In this document: positions 16,880 to 25,371 of the stretch, piece by piece | Position numbering within the stretch: position 1 is the stretch's first letter | Layout: each line of letters begins with the position of its first letter | Origin: Fibrobacter sp. UBA4373 | GTDB lineage: Bacteria; Fibrobacterota; Fibrobacteria; Fibrobacterales; Fibrobacteraceae | Length of the DNA: 32,686 bases | Assembly (NCBI GenBank): GCA_002390045.1 | Contig: DGSB01000056.1 | Coordinates: 1 to 32,686, forward strand | Direction of reading: 5' to 3' | Made by a program: the position numbers and the translations under genes | The notes under the pieces: generated by a model | Told to the model about the DNA's origin: nothing | The model's database searches: none | The model's input: the letters and a program-made list of their open reading frames with translations, nothing else

Positions 16880-16908
16880 GTGTAACAAGGATAATCCGCG
16901 GCATTCAA
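16880..16908 (-). promoter_or_regulatory. Predicted tonB operon promoter
   Basis: The minus strand has a -35-like TTGAAT (16903-16908) whose TTG is the end of the 35-bp element, then 17 bp, then a -10-like TTACAC (16880-16885). The spacing is the same as at the feoA promoter. Both hexamers are poor matches, as expected for an activator-dependent promoter. Confidence 0.4.
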
Positions 16909-16940
16909 CTCTAATCGGTTAGCCACCAATCCATTTAGCC
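16906..16940 (-). promoter_or_regulatory. 35-bp shared regulatory element, tonB copy (site C)
   Basis: Read on minus, the copy begins GGCTAAATGGA and ends ATTAGAGTTG. Nineteen of 35 positions are identical to both other copies (23258-23292 and 25646-25680), with no gaps needed. The second half-site is the most divergent of the three (AACCGATT against GTCTAATT), but the flank that follows is fully conserved. It lies 64 nt upstream of the tonB ATG. Confidence 0.6.
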
Positions 16941-16949
16941 GAGGGTAAC

Positions 16950-16960
16950 TTTTTTTTTTT
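16950..16960. repeat. Homopolymer tract of 11 T residues
   Basis: A run of 11 T (plus strand) lies between the divergent tonB and EamA-type genes, 9 bp beyond site C. For tonB it reads as an A-tract upstream of the activator site, so it could act like an UP element or bend. It could also vary in length by slippage. Confidence 0.5.
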
Positions 16961-17029
16961 GGAACGTCAGAGCTCTTAGGACCAACGTAAATTCCTTTTG
17001 TCCGGCGTTTTCTTTTTAAATTCCCTTTT

Positions 17030-17947
17030 GTGAAAAATCTCGGATACAGCTTTCTTTTAATTCTCGCCGCCTTCATTTGGGGATCCACCTTTGTCGCCCA
17101 AGTCGAAGGAAACGATGCCGGTCCCTTCACATTCGTCTGCATCCGAAACCTGATTGCTACAACAGGACTTTTCATCCTTGTAAAAATTTTGGACTTTTTC
17201 GGAAAAAGCTCTCGCCGTCCCCAGTCCCGCGCCGAACGCTTTCAACTGTGGAAAGCGGGAATCGCCTGCGGCATCGCCCTCTTCTTTGCGATGAATTTAC
17301 AACAGGCCGGAATTTACCTCGGGACCTCTGCCGGCAAATCCGGATTCCTCACGACCTGCTACATCATCTTCGTTCCGATCATCGGCATTTTTCTCGGTAA
17401 AAAAAGTTCCCCCAAGCTTTGGCTATGCGTCGCCATGACCCTTGTAGGCCTTTACCTTCTCTGCATCCAAGGAAATTTTTCTTTAGAAATCGCCGACGGA
17501 ATTTCCCTACTTTGCGCCTTAGGCTTTGCAAGTCAAATTCACCTGGTCGACAAATACGGTCCAAATCTCGACAATGTAAGACTTTCTGCCATCCAATTTC
17601 TGGTTGTCGCAGTTCTTTCAACCGTCCCGATGTTCTTCATCGACATGGGAGCGTCCCTTTTCGGAATTCAAAAAGCGCTTGCCGTCTACAGCCATCCCGC
17701 GCCTTGGATTCCGCTCCTATATGCGGCAGTCCTCTCGAGTGGCGTCGCCTTTACCCTGCAAATTGTCGCACAAAACAAAATCAGGCCCACCGTCGCATCG
17801 CTGCTGATGAGCCTTGAATCCGTTTTCGCCGTGATTTCCGGCTGGATTGTTCTCGGAGAACGCTTAACGTTCCAAGAAATCTTCGGTTGTCTTTTGATGT
17901 TTACTGCGGTGATTCTTGCGCAAATAAACCTTCCCCAAAAGAACTAA
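17030..17947 (+). CDS. EamA/DMT-family permease
   Basis: The protein has 305 residues from GTG 17030 and is the only plus-strand gene. It has two EamA repeats with about ten membrane helices. The first helix carries AAFIWGSTFVAQ, typical of the drug/metabolite transporter family, and the second repeat ends in SLESVFAVISGWIVLGERLTFQEIFGC, the usual EamA closing motif. Members export amino acids or other small metabolites; the substrate cannot be read from sequence. It is divergent from tonB and its stop overlaps that of the nhaC-like gene by 3 bp, tail to tail. No clear Shine-Dalgarno is seen before the GTG. Confidence 0.92.
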   Translation: MKNLGYSFLLILAAFIWGSTFVAQVEGNDAGPFTFVCIRNLIATTGLFILVKILDFFGKSSRRPQSRAERFQLWKAGIACGIALFFAMNLQQAGIYLGTSAGKSGFLTTCYIIFVPIIGIFLGKKSSPKLWLCVAMTLVGLYLLCIQGNFSLEIADGISLLCALGFASQIHLVDKYGPNLDNVRLSAIQFLVVAVLSTVPMFFIDMGASLFGIQKALAVYSHPAPWIPLLYAAVLSSGVAFTLQIVAQNKIRPTVASLLMSLESVFAVISGWIVLGERLTFQEIFGCLLMFTAVILAQINLPQKN

Positions 17948-19458
17948 TTCCGTTTTTTCTTCAAAATCAGAAGTCCGCCAACGATCATCAGCACTCCTAG
18001 AGCAAACGACAGCAATGCGCTACGGCTAAATCCCGCCACGATATAGCAGATAAAGCTAACCCCAGCCACCGAAAGCGCATAAGGGAACTGCGAATTCACA
18101 TGATTCACAAGTTTACATTGCGCCCCGGCACTCGCCATAATGGTCGTATCCGAAATCGGAGAAATGTGATCTCCGCAAACAGCGCCCGCCATACATGCCG
18201 AAATCGAGATGATCATCAAATTATAATCGACACCAGAGAATGCCGCCACCACAATCGGAATCAAAATTCCAAAAGTGCCCCAAGACGTTCCCGTCGCAAA
18301 AGCCAGTCCGATTCCGATTAAGAAGATTACGGCCGGCATCAAGTTCATCAAAGACGAAGCGTTCCCGGAAATCAAGCCCGCAACAAAATCCTTCGCTCCG
18401 AGCGTATCCGTCACACCCTTCAAGCTCCAAGCAAGCACAAGAATCAAAATTGCCGGAACCATCGCCTTAAAGCCTTCCGGCAAGCATTCCAGGCAGACTC
18501 TGAGCTTCATCACGCGACGTCCCAGATACCAAAGGATCGTCACAATGAAAGCGGCGAAGCTTCCGAGCACAAGGCCGACTGACGCATCACTGCCACCGAA
18601 CGCCTCGACAAAGCCCTTATGTTCTTCCCCGCTCGAAAAGAATCCGCCCGTATAAATCAATCCCACCACGCAAAAGAAAATCAACGCAAAAATGGGAAAG
18701 ACAAGGTCCAGAACCGTTCCTCGGGTTTCATGCTTTTTCAATTCCTTTACTTTTATATCGATAACCGCCGCAGCCGATTCATATTTTTTCATCGGGCCAA
18801 ATTCGACTTTCGTCAAAACCAGCGCAAAAAGCGCAACCAAAGTCAGCAACGCATAAAAATTGAAAGGGATCGCCTTCACAAAAAGTCCGAGACCGTCCTC
18901 TCCTTCCACAAAGCCCGTCACGGCAGCCGCCCAGGAACTGATCGGGGCAATAATGCATATCGGAGCCGCAGTCGCATCGATTAAATAGGCCAGCTTTTCA
19001 TGGCTCACCTTGAACTTGTCCGTCACCGGACGCATCACGCTACCCACCGTAAGGCAGTTAAAATAATCATCCACAAAAATCAAAACACCCAAGACAATCG
19101 TCACGAGCTGAGCACCGACCTTGGATTTAATATGGAGCTTTGCCCATTCTCCAAAAGCCGCCGCTCCGCCAGACTTATTCATCAAAGCGACCATCGTCCC
19201 TAAAATCACCAAAAAGAACAAGATGCCAATGTTCCACGGATCCGAAACCTGCTTGATCATGCCATCCTTAAAAACGGCATTCAAAAAATTCGGGAAACTT
19301 CCCTGGCTTATAAAAAGTCCGCCCATCAAAACGCCCAAGAACAAAGAAGAATAAGCTTCCTTGGTGATCAGCGCCAAGACGATGGCGACAATCGATGGGA
19401 CTAGGGCCCAAAATGTTCCATGGGTAAAAATCCAGGATTCTACGACTTGAGTTTCCAC
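17944..19458 (-). CDS. Na+/H+ antiporter of the NhaC family
   Basis: This 504-residue polytopic inner-membrane protein has about 11-12 helices. Family marks are IFVDDYFNCLTVGSVMRP in the first half and GTSWGTFGILIPIVVA plus CGDHISPISDTTIMAS in the second half, the latter around the ion-binding region. NhaC-family members exchange Na+ and H+; some swap organic acids or amino acids (MleN, ArcD-like), so the substrate is open. It starts at GTG 19458 behind a good SD (AAGGAAGG). It is separated by 173 bp from the lipoprotein gene and probably has its own promoter, with a -10 TATAAT at 19493-19498. Confidence 0.9.
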   Translation of the reverse strand: METQVVESWIFTHGTFWALVPSIVAIVLALITKEAYSSLFLGVLMGGLFISQGSFPNFLNAVFKDGMIKQVSDPWNIGILFFLVILGTMVALMNKSGGAAAFGEWAKLHIKSKVGAQLVTIVLGVLIFVDDYFNCLTVGSVMRPVTDKFKVSHEKLAYLIDATAAPICIIAPISSWAAAVTGFVEGEDGLGLFVKAIPFNFYALLTLVALFALVLTKVEFGPMKKYESAAAVIDIKVKELKKHETRGTVLDLVFPIFALIFFCVVGLIYTGGFFSSGEEHKGFVEAFGGSDASVGLVLGSFAAFIVTILWYLGRRVMKLRVCLECLPEGFKAMVPAILILVLAWSLKGVTDTLGAKDFVAGLISGNASSLMNLMPAVIFLIGIGLAFATGTSWGTFGILIPIVVAAFSGVDYNLMIISISACMAGAVCGDHISPISDTTIMASAGAQCKLVNHVNSQFPYALSVAGVSFICYIVAGFSRSALLSFALGVLMIVGGLLILKKKRN

Positions 19459-19492
19459 AAAGCCTTCCTTTTCAAAGTAAACGACCGTTCAA

Positions 19493-19498
19493 ATTATA
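19493..19498 (-). promoter_or_regulatory. Possible -10 element of the nhaC-like gene
   Basis: A perfect TATAAT on the minus strand lies about 35 nt upstream of the GTG start. No good -35 hexamer stands 16-18 bp upstream (TCGGAT or CTCGGA), so the call rests on the -10 alone. Confidence 0.3.
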
Positions 19499-19571
19499 AA
19501 AAAGAAATTCTCAAATCCGAGAATCCTGCTAACAAACACGATGCCCTCGGTGAATTTGCACGCAAAGCAAA

Positions 19572-19597
19572 CATGGCGCACCTTGCGGCACGCCATG
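19572..19597 (-). terminator. 3' stem-loop of the lipoprotein transcript, possible terminator
   Basis: In minus-strand RNA an 11-bp stem CATGGCGUGCC / GGUGCGCCAUG closes a GCAA (GNRA) tetraloop. Two of the pairs are U-G wobbles, which become A-C mismatches if the plus strand is transcribed, so the stem fits a minus-strand transcript. It begins 35 nt after the lipoprotein stop. The following UUUGCUUUG is only moderately U-rich, so it may be an mRNA-protecting hairpin instead. Confidence 0.5.
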
Positions 19598-19631
19598 CTC
19601 TTTTCACTATGAGAGTCTAGACTACAAGAAC

Positions 19632-20867
19632 TTAGTCAGCAAGCGGCATGACATAGTAAGCCGTGCCGGTTTTCACATCCATTTCCTTCGTGAGCTTCTT
19701 GCTGTCCACATCGTAGCGATAGATGGAGTTGTTTTCTTCGTCAGCATGCCCGAAGAGAACCGAGCCATCGCTATCGATATGGATCGACGGAGCAAACCAC
19801 GGGATCGTCGGAGAAAGGCCCGGAATTTTTTCCACGGTCTTTTTGTAAACGTCCACCACGACAAAGCTCCATTCATAGTTGTAGAAGTTCGACGGATCAG
19901 CAAAGTTGCCGAAGAAGCCAACGAACTTACCATCACCCGCATAAGCGCCACCCGTCATCAAGAAGTTGTTGGAGGAGGATTCGCCTTCGTATTCAGCTTC
20001 CTTCATGCGGAACACCCAGCTCGTATCAAATTCGGTTTCGCCAGCCTTGATGCGGACCCAGCCTTCTTTATAGTCTTCCATCCAGCCCATTGCAGCTGCG
20101 GAATAGAAGTAGATGTTGCCTTTTTCGTCCACAAAGGCGCTCGAGTTATTCATATCATCCAAGCCACCCACTGCAGCGGTCATGGATTCCGAAATCACCT
20201 TTTCCACCTTATCCGTGGCGATGTCGATAATAGCAACGCTACCCTGAGCACCGGTAATAGCGTTCTGAGCGTCCACATACTGGCCCAGGCTCACAAAGAG
20301 CTTGCCTTCACGAACCACAGAGGAACCCGGACCAACCATCTGAGCGGTTTCTTCCATGTATTCCGAGAGGTCGATCGTTGCAATCGTCTTCAACGTCTTT
20401 GCGTCAACAGCGACGAGGCCCGTACCGAAAGTCTGGTTCACATAGATCTTGTTTTCGTCGGCCACGATCTTCATCACCATGGCACCCGTACCTTCGAACT
20501 TCACAGAAGCCGCCGGTTTTTCCGGAACGCTACCGTCTTCATTCAGTTCATAGCGGTCAAGCACGCTGTTCATGGCTTCGTCCACCACGGAAAGGCTGTA
20601 CAAAGAGCCGTCGAAGTATGCGATCGTACCGGAATTAGAAGTTTCCGTAAAGTTCTTGATAATTTCGCTCTGGTCATCGCTAAAATCACCAGTACCGAAC
20701 ATCATCGACTTGTCGGTCATAAAGGCAAAAGCATAGGAGTTAGCTGCACTGGAGTTTGCAGTGCTGGAACTCGAATCTTCATCGGATGCGCTGGAGCTAG
20801 AGCTACCGCAAGCGGTGAGCACCAGGCCGAAAGCGGCTGTAAGGAGAAGTGTCTTATAGGATTTCAT
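19632..20867 (-). CDS. Surface-type lipoprotein, probable beta-propeller, paired with a TonB receptor
   Basis: The protein has 411 residues. Its signal peptide ends in lipobox LTAC (Cys20), followed by a long Ser-rich linker with poly-Ser tracts, a style common in Fibrobacter lipoproteins. The remainder is built of repeated strand-rich units with phrases such as GTGLVAVDAKTLKTIATIDL, GSVAIIDIATDKVEKVI and NSIYRYDVDSKKL, which look like blades of a beta-propeller. It lies 24 bp after the TonB receptor gene with SD AAAGGAAA, so both are one operon. The pairing recalls the XusA/XusB (DUF4374) siderophore-capture pair of Bacteroides. I infer a ligand-binding partner of the receptor; homology to XusB was not tested. 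Confidence 0.7.
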   Translation of the reverse strand: MKSYKTLLLTAAFGLVLTACGSSSSSASDEDSSSSTANSSAANSYAFAFMTDKSMMFGTGDFSDDQSEIIKNFTETSNSGTIAYFDGSLYSLSVVDEAMNSVLDRYELNEDGSVPEKPAASVKFEGTGAMVMKIVADENKIYVNQTFGTGLVAVDAKTLKTIATIDLSEYMEETAQMVGPGSSVVREGKLFVSLGQYVDAQNAITGAQGSVAIIDIATDKVEKVISESMTAAVGGLDDMNNSSAFVDEKGNIYFYSAAAMGWMEDYKEGWVRIKAGETEFDTSWVFRMKEAEYEGESSSNNFLMTGGAYAGDGKFVGFFGNFADPSNFYNYEWSFVVVDVYKKTVEKIPGLSPTIPWFAPSIHIDSDGSVLFGHADEENNSIYRYDVDSKKLTKEMDVKTGTAYYVMPLAD

Positions 20868-20891
20868 CTTGTTTCCTTTTCTGGGTTGTAG

Positions 20892-23183
20892 TTAAATCGA
20901 GAATTTGATCTTTGAGGCAAAGGCTCTGCCCGGTTTGGACTCTCCGTATTTGTCATAGACACGAGTGTCCATAAAGTTCTTTACTTCAAAACTCCACGAG
21001 AGCCTATTGGCGAATATCGAATATTCGACTCCCAAGTCCTGCGAGAATGAACTCGGGATAATCCGGTTCTGACGCTTAGAAATTTTCCAGGAGAAATAAT
21101 ATTCATCCGTGTAATTGGCGAGCCAATAAAGCTTCAAGAAGTCTTCCGCGAACAAAAGATCGCCAATATGGAATTCAGCGCCAAAATTCATATAGAACAG
21201 CGGAATGTTCGGAACGACCAAGCCTTCATCAATCCCATAGGCGTTATCCCTTTCACGGCTACGCACATCCTGATTCGTCATATTGTACGAAAGGGAAAAA
21301 TATTCGTTCAAATCCACATTCACATCGATTTCAAAGCCTTTGGTCTTTGTACCGACACTGTTGTAATACGGCTGCGGAACGCTCGACATCGCACTCCAAT
21401 AAATGCGATCATCCATCAGCAAATAGAAGTAGCTGAATTCCAAGTGCATCTTCAAAATGAGCGGCAGATCAAACAAGTCAAGTTCAGCACCCGCCGTAAA
21501 GTTGTCCGAAATTTCCGGTTTCAAATTCGGCGTACTGCTCTTATACATACCGTCGCCGAAAACTTCTTCGCGAGTCGGGAATCTCAGGCTGTGCTGATAA
21601 CCGCCCTTGACGGCAAACTGTTCAATCACAGACAACAGATCGATCAACTTCAAACGCAAATTTTCACTGTACCCGAAATCCTTGTATTCAATAGCATCAT
21701 CGCCCAAGCGCTGATGACGGGTGCCATCATCATCCGCATCCAAGTGATAGTAGTAGCCCTTCACTCCGACAACATTTTGAATTTTCGAATTCCAGAAGTT
21801 GTTTTCCATGGAAAGACCCGTAATCACACTGTGACTGTACCCAGGGAATCCCGCCTTATTCAAACGGTCCGTTCCTCCAATCGCAAGCTTATCTTCCGGC
21901 TCCTGCGATTCATAACGGTAAATTCCGCTCCACGTCAACTTGTGATCCTGCGTCATCGCATAGTCCACATTCCACGGGGCCTGCAAAGTCTGATTGACCT
22001 GTTCAAAAAGCGAAGCGCTGCCCATGCTGATTTCACCCACCAGAGCTTTGCTTGTACGGTATTTTTCCTTGCTCCAACCGTAATAATAAATATGGGTCGT
22101 ATCCGTCACGTTCGTCACACCGCGGGAATAGTTCACCGACATTCCAAGCGAAAGCCCCTTTACAAACAGGTTCGCCTTTTCCACTCCGAAAGACGCCCCC
22201 CAAGCCCAACCGTCCATCGTTGCATTTTCCACACGGTGACCCGACGAAGAAATCTCCTGATCCACCGCGCCGTAGCTTCCGCCCACCGAAATGCGGTCAA
22301 AGAAATAGTGGTTCAAGTTCACAAACGGAGCCACGCTGTAGCTGTAATAACGCGCATGATCGCGAGTCACCACGGTATCCATCGTGGGAGTCGTAAATTC
22401 GTAATTGTTATCGGAATAGTTGTAATATGCAGAAAGCCCCGTTTCAATGGCTCGACTCTTGGCAGAATCCGTCACCCAGACGTACTTCGCATCGAGAGAA
22501 GCCTTGTGAGTATTGAAACTTCCAAAGCTATAAGAACCCGTCACGGAGCTTTCCGGCAAATTCTTCGTCACAATGTTGATGACGCCGCCCATGCCATCCG
22601 TCGAGAAACGTTCCGGCACATAGCTCTTGTAAACTTCAATGCGGTCAATCTTATCCATCGGAATATCATTCACGGAAAGGCTTCCATTGCCGTTGTCCAC
22701 CGGGACGCCGTCCACAAGGACCTTCACGTTTTTGCCTTCCATGCCGCGGATGTTGATTTTATTTTCGCTGCCCATCCCGCCGGACTGGCGAATTTTCACA
22801 CCCGAAGAGCGGTTCGCCACATCAGCGACGGTAGCGCTTGAACCCTGAAGTTCCTTCGCATCCAAAATTTTCACCGATTCCGCTTTCGTTTTCGTATCGA
22901 CCGGAGCCGCATCCTGAATGCTCTCGTCTTCCACAGAAAGACCGTCAAGAACCATCACATCCGAAGCCGCAGAACTTTTTGCAGGCGCCGCTGTTTGCGC
23001 TGAAATACTTTCTGTCGAAGAAGCCACCGTTTCAGTAGAACTTGTCATAGAGCTTTTCGGCGCAGACGCAGAAGTTTCTTCTTCAAAGAAGGAATCATCG
23101 AAAACAGATACATCCTCATCTTCCGCAAATAAAGAATTTGCTAGCAGCAAGGAAGCACAAACAACAAGTCGATTCCATACCAT
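20892..23183 (-). CDS. TonB-dependent outer-membrane receptor
   Basis: The protein has 763 residues from ATG 23183 (MVWNRLVVCA), chosen for SD GAGGAGAT and a proper signal peptide (1-20, ending SLFA); a longer in-frame start at 23231 would coincide with the predicted promoter. Residues about 21-75 are an acidic and Ser/Thr-rich linker. The plug follows (about 103-210) with INIRGMEGKNVKVLVDGVPV and DRIEVYKSYVPERFSTDGMGGVINIVTK, as in siderophore, haem and cobalamin receptors. The rest is a 22-stranded barrel with typical EVFGDGMYKSSTPNLKPEIS and a C-terminal KIKFSI. It imports a bound ligand using TonB-ExbBD. The 35-bp element upstream and the lipoprotein downstream suggest an iron carrier. 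Confidence 0.93.
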   Translation of the reverse strand: MVWNRLVVCASLLLANSLFAEDEDVSVFDDSFFEEETSASAPKSSMTSSTETVASSTESISAQTAAPAKSSAASDVMVLDGLSVEDESIQDAAPVDTKTKAESVKILDAKELQGSSATVADVANRSSGVKIRQSGGMGSENKINIRGMEGKNVKVLVDGVPVDNGNGSLSVNDIPMDKIDRIEVYKSYVPERFSTDGMGGVINIVTKNLPESSVTGSYSFGSFNTHKASLDAKYVWVTDSAKSRAIETGLSAYYNYSDNNYEFTTPTMDTVVTRDHARYYSYSVAPFVNLNHYFFDRISVGGSYGAVDQEISSSGHRVENATMDGWAWGASFGVEKANLFVKGLSLGMSVNYSRGVTNVTDTTHIYYYGWSKEKYRTSKALVGEISMGSASLFEQVNQTLQAPWNVDYAMTQDHKLTWSGIYRYESQEPEDKLAIGGTDRLNKAGFPGYSHSVITGLSMENNFWNSKIQNVVGVKGYYYHLDADDDGTRHQRLGDDAIEYKDFGYSENLRLKLIDLLSVIEQFAVKGGYQHSLRFPTREEVFGDGMYKSSTPNLKPEISDNFTAGAELDLFDLPLILKMHLEFSYFYLLMDDRIYWSAMSSVPQPYYNSVGTKTKGFEIDVNVDLNEYFSLSYNMTNQDVRSRERDNAYGIDEGLVVPNIPLFYMNFGAEFHIGDLLFAEDFLKLYWLANYTDEYYFSWKISKRQNRIIPSSFSQDLGVEYSIFANRLSWSFEVKNFMDTRVYDKYGESKPGRAFASKIKFSI

Positions 23184-23230
23184 CGCGAAAATCTCCTCAA
23201 AGAGAGCTCGGAATTGAAACTTCTCGCACA

Positions 23231-23260
23231 ATAATAAAATTTAGCTTAGTCTAACTACAA
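23231..23260 (-). promoter_or_regulatory. Predicted promoter of the TonB receptor operon
   Basis: On minus, TTGTAG (23255-23260) overlaps the end of the 35-bp element and TATTAT (23231-23236) follows after 18 bp. The predicted transcript starts about 40 nt upstream of the ATG at 23183. The -35 is weak, as for an activated promoter. Confidence 0.4.
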
Positions 23261-23292
23261 CTCTAATTAGACGCCTCCATTTCCAATTAGAC
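23258..23292 (-). promoter_or_regulatory. 35-bp shared regulatory element, TonB receptor copy (site A)
   Basis: Read on minus, it starts GTCTAATTGGA and ends GTCTAATTAGAGTTG. The two GTCTAATT half-sites are 20 bp apart, which puts them on one face of the DNA. It matches the feoA copy at 29 of 35 positions. A further GTTAGACT follows immediately (23249-23256), giving an inverted third half-site. Confidence 0.65.
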
Positions 23293-23301
23293 GTTTCTCA
23301 A

Positions 23302-23330
23302 TAAAAAACGGAGCGCTTTTAGCGCTCCGT
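23302..23330 (-). terminator. Rho-independent terminator of feoAB
   Basis: A perfect 10-bp stem, ACGGAGCGCT (23308-23317) and AGCGCTCCGT (23321-23330), with a 3-nt loop lies 23 nt after the feoB stop. The minus strand continues with six T residues. It ends just upstream of site A. Confidence 0.93.
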
Positions 23331-23352
23331 CCTCAGAATGGAATTTTGCAAC

Positions 23353-25371
23353 TCAGAAGATCAAAAGACCGATATGATACGCCACAAACGCAAGGCCTAA
23401 AGAAATTGCAAAGTAGTAGCCCATAATCGCAAGCAACCACTTTAACGAATTCGCTTCACGATAAGTTGAGCCCATCGCAAGAACACAAGGCACGTTGAAC
23501 ATCGAAGCAAAAACAAAAGCCAAAGCTTCCGGTTTCGAAATGGCCGAGCTCAAAACCTCCGCAAGATTCGAGCCCGCTTCATCTCGGGCAATCAGCGAAA
23601 AAGCCGTATCGGTACTGCCAAAGATCGTCGACATGATTCCAAGCGAAGCTTCCTTGCTAAACACACCGCCCAGGTAAGAAACAAAAAGCTGCCAGCGCAT
23701 TCCAAAAAGTTTTGTCACCGGCTCAATCGCATTCCCGATGGAATACAAGATCGTATTCTCTACGTTTCCATCCGAAGAATAGGAAAGAGCCCAAAAGAGG
23801 AACGACGCGCATACGATGATGACCAGAGCCTTCTTAAAGACACTCCACGTATTACGTCCCACCATTTTGAACAAAGCTTTCCACTGCGGTTTGTGATAAG
23901 GCGGAAGCTCCATAATCATGCCCACCCGATCTTCAACCGGCATCAACTTGCCTCCGAAAAGCTTTGAAGAAAGGTAGAACGATGCAAAGATCAAGCTCAC
24001 ATAAATCAAGGCAAAGAGCATGGACATCGATCCAAAAAAGGCGGAAGCCAAAAAAAGCACAACGCCCAACTTAGCCCCACACGGAATTCCCCACAAAAGA
24101 ACCATCGCAAACAAGCGCTGACCTCGCGTATCCAAAACACGCGTACCGCAAGCCGCCCCCGCCGTACAGGCAAGTCCAGAAAACAGAGGCATAATCGCCT
24201 TTCCATGCAAGCCTAATCTCGAAAGCCAAGAATCGAACACGTAAGAAAAACGAGCCATGTAGCCTATATTTTCAACCAAAGCAAACATGAAAACGATGGC
24301 AAAAACAAAGCTGGTCATACAAAGCGTGAGGCCCACGCCACCGATCAAAACGCCTTTTACAAAGGATTCGATCACAGGCCAAATGCCAAGGCTTTCGCAA
24401 ACGGAATGCAGCACAGGACCGCTAACAGACATCAATCCAAAACCGACAAACATTCCAGGCATCGCAAGGGCCATGCACGCAATCAACGTAACAAGCATAA
24501 TGCCGAACGCAAGAATTTTTCCCTGAATCCGATGCGTCGCCATCTTGTCGAAACGGGAAAGCGACACGGACGATTTTTTCTCTGTCACACTCCCCTGCAA
24601 GATTTCCGAAATCCAGCGATATTTCGCTTCGCCTGTAATCAAGCCGCCTGCGGAACTTTCATCTTTCAGTATCCGTTCCATTTCGACCAAGCGATCCGGA
24701 TCCACTGCGGAACGAACCTCCGCGCTTACCAAAGGATCGTTTTCAAGCAATTTCGAAGCTATCCAAAAGTTTTCGCGGATTCCGAATTGATATCCCTGAA
24801 GCAACTCTTCCAAATGTTTTACCGGAGAATTTTCTGCATTTTCCGAAAGCTTCCGAATTCCCTCCGCAGAAAGGATTTTCGGGGACTCCACAGCCCGTTC
24901 CAATGTTTCATAGAACTTCGGGTATTCTTCAGGATCCGAGGCCGTAAATCCTAAAACCGGGATTCCAAGCGCCTGTTCGATTTTGGAAACGTTTACCGTT
25001 TTACCGTTTTCTTTTGCCACGTCCATCATGTTCAACACGAGCATTGCCGGGCATTGGATTCCGGCAAAATCCGCCAGCATGAACAGGCTTCGTTCCAGTT
25101 GCGAAGCATCCACAATCAGGCAAACAAGATCTGCATTTCCGCGTTCAATAAAATCGCGGGTGACGACTTCTTCTTCGGAATTAGCCGTCAAGCCATAGCT
25201 TCCCGGCAAGTCCGCAATCCGAAAGAGCTGCTCCTTGTAAAAGAAATCGCCTTCGGCTTTTTCCACCGTTTTACCAGGCCAGTTGCCTACACGCTGATGA
25301 CCGCCCGTCAAAGCATTATAAAGCGTCGATTTTCCCGAATTCGGCTGTCCTAAAAGAGCAATCGTCTTCAT
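23353..25371 (-). CDS. feoB: Ferrous iron transport protein B
   Basis: FeoB is the inner-membrane Fe(II) transporter with a cytoplasmic G domain. The protein has 672 residues from ATG 25371, which overlaps the feoA stop by 4 bp (ATGA). The G domain shows G1 GQPNSGKS (8-15), the Thr-containing switch I GKTVEKAEG, G3 DLPG (54-57) and G4 NMMD (114-117). A helical domain follows to about residue 265. The membrane part has two Gate-type regions with the conserved cysteines, in GLACTAGAACGTR and PCGAKLGV. It is shorter than E. coli FeoB (773), mainly at the C-terminus, and no feoC follows. It is transcribed with feoA behind the 35-bp element. Confidence 0.95.
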   Translation of the reverse strand: MKTIALLGQPNSGKSTLYNALTGGHQRVGNWPGKTVEKAEGDFFYKEQLFRIADLPGSYGLTANSEEEVVTRDFIERGNADLVCLIVDASQLERSLFMLADFAGIQCPAMLVLNMMDVAKENGKTVNVSKIEQALGIPVLGFTASDPEEYPKFYETLERAVESPKILSAEGIRKLSENAENSPVKHLEELLQGYQFGIRENFWIASKLLENDPLVSAEVRSAVDPDRLVEMERILKDESSAGGLITGEAKYRWISEILQGSVTEKKSSVSLSRFDKMATHRIQGKILAFGIMLVTLIACMALAMPGMFVGFGLMSVSGPVLHSVCESLGIWPVIESFVKGVLIGGVGLTLCMTSFVFAIVFMFALVENIGYMARFSYVFDSWLSRLGLHGKAIMPLFSGLACTAGAACGTRVLDTRGQRLFAMVLLWGIPCGAKLGVVLFLASAFFGSMSMLFALIYVSLIFASFYLSSKLFGGKLMPVEDRVGMIMELPPYHKPQWKALFKMVGRNTWSVFKKALVIIVCASFLFWALSYSSDGNVENTILYSIGNAIEPVTKLFGMRWQLFVSYLGGVFSKEASLGIMSTIFGSTDTAFSLIARDEAGSNLAEVLSSAISKPEALAFVFASMFNVPCVLAMGSTYREANSLKWLLAIMGYYFAISLGLAFVAYHIGLLIF

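Noticed and set aside
16842..16904. Longer tonB frame starting MPRIILVTLVLLFFGGEF
   Set aside because: It would begin upstream of the predicted transcription start, lies right at the regulatory element and adds a second hydrophobic segment not usual in TonB.
19613..19624. GTCTAGAC palindrome near the lipoprotein stop
   Set aside because: It looks like a half-site of the 35-bp element, but no second half-site stands 20 bp away and no promoter follows.
21168..22841. A 557-codon open frame on plus, opposite the TonB receptor
   Set aside because: Same cause; the minus frame encodes a clear receptor with signal peptide, plug and barrel.
23184..23260. Search for a Fur box before the TonB receptor, feoA and tonB
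   Set aside because: Nothing close to GATAATGATAATCATTATC was seen by eye in any of the three promoter regions; a degenerate site cannot be excluded without a matrix scan.
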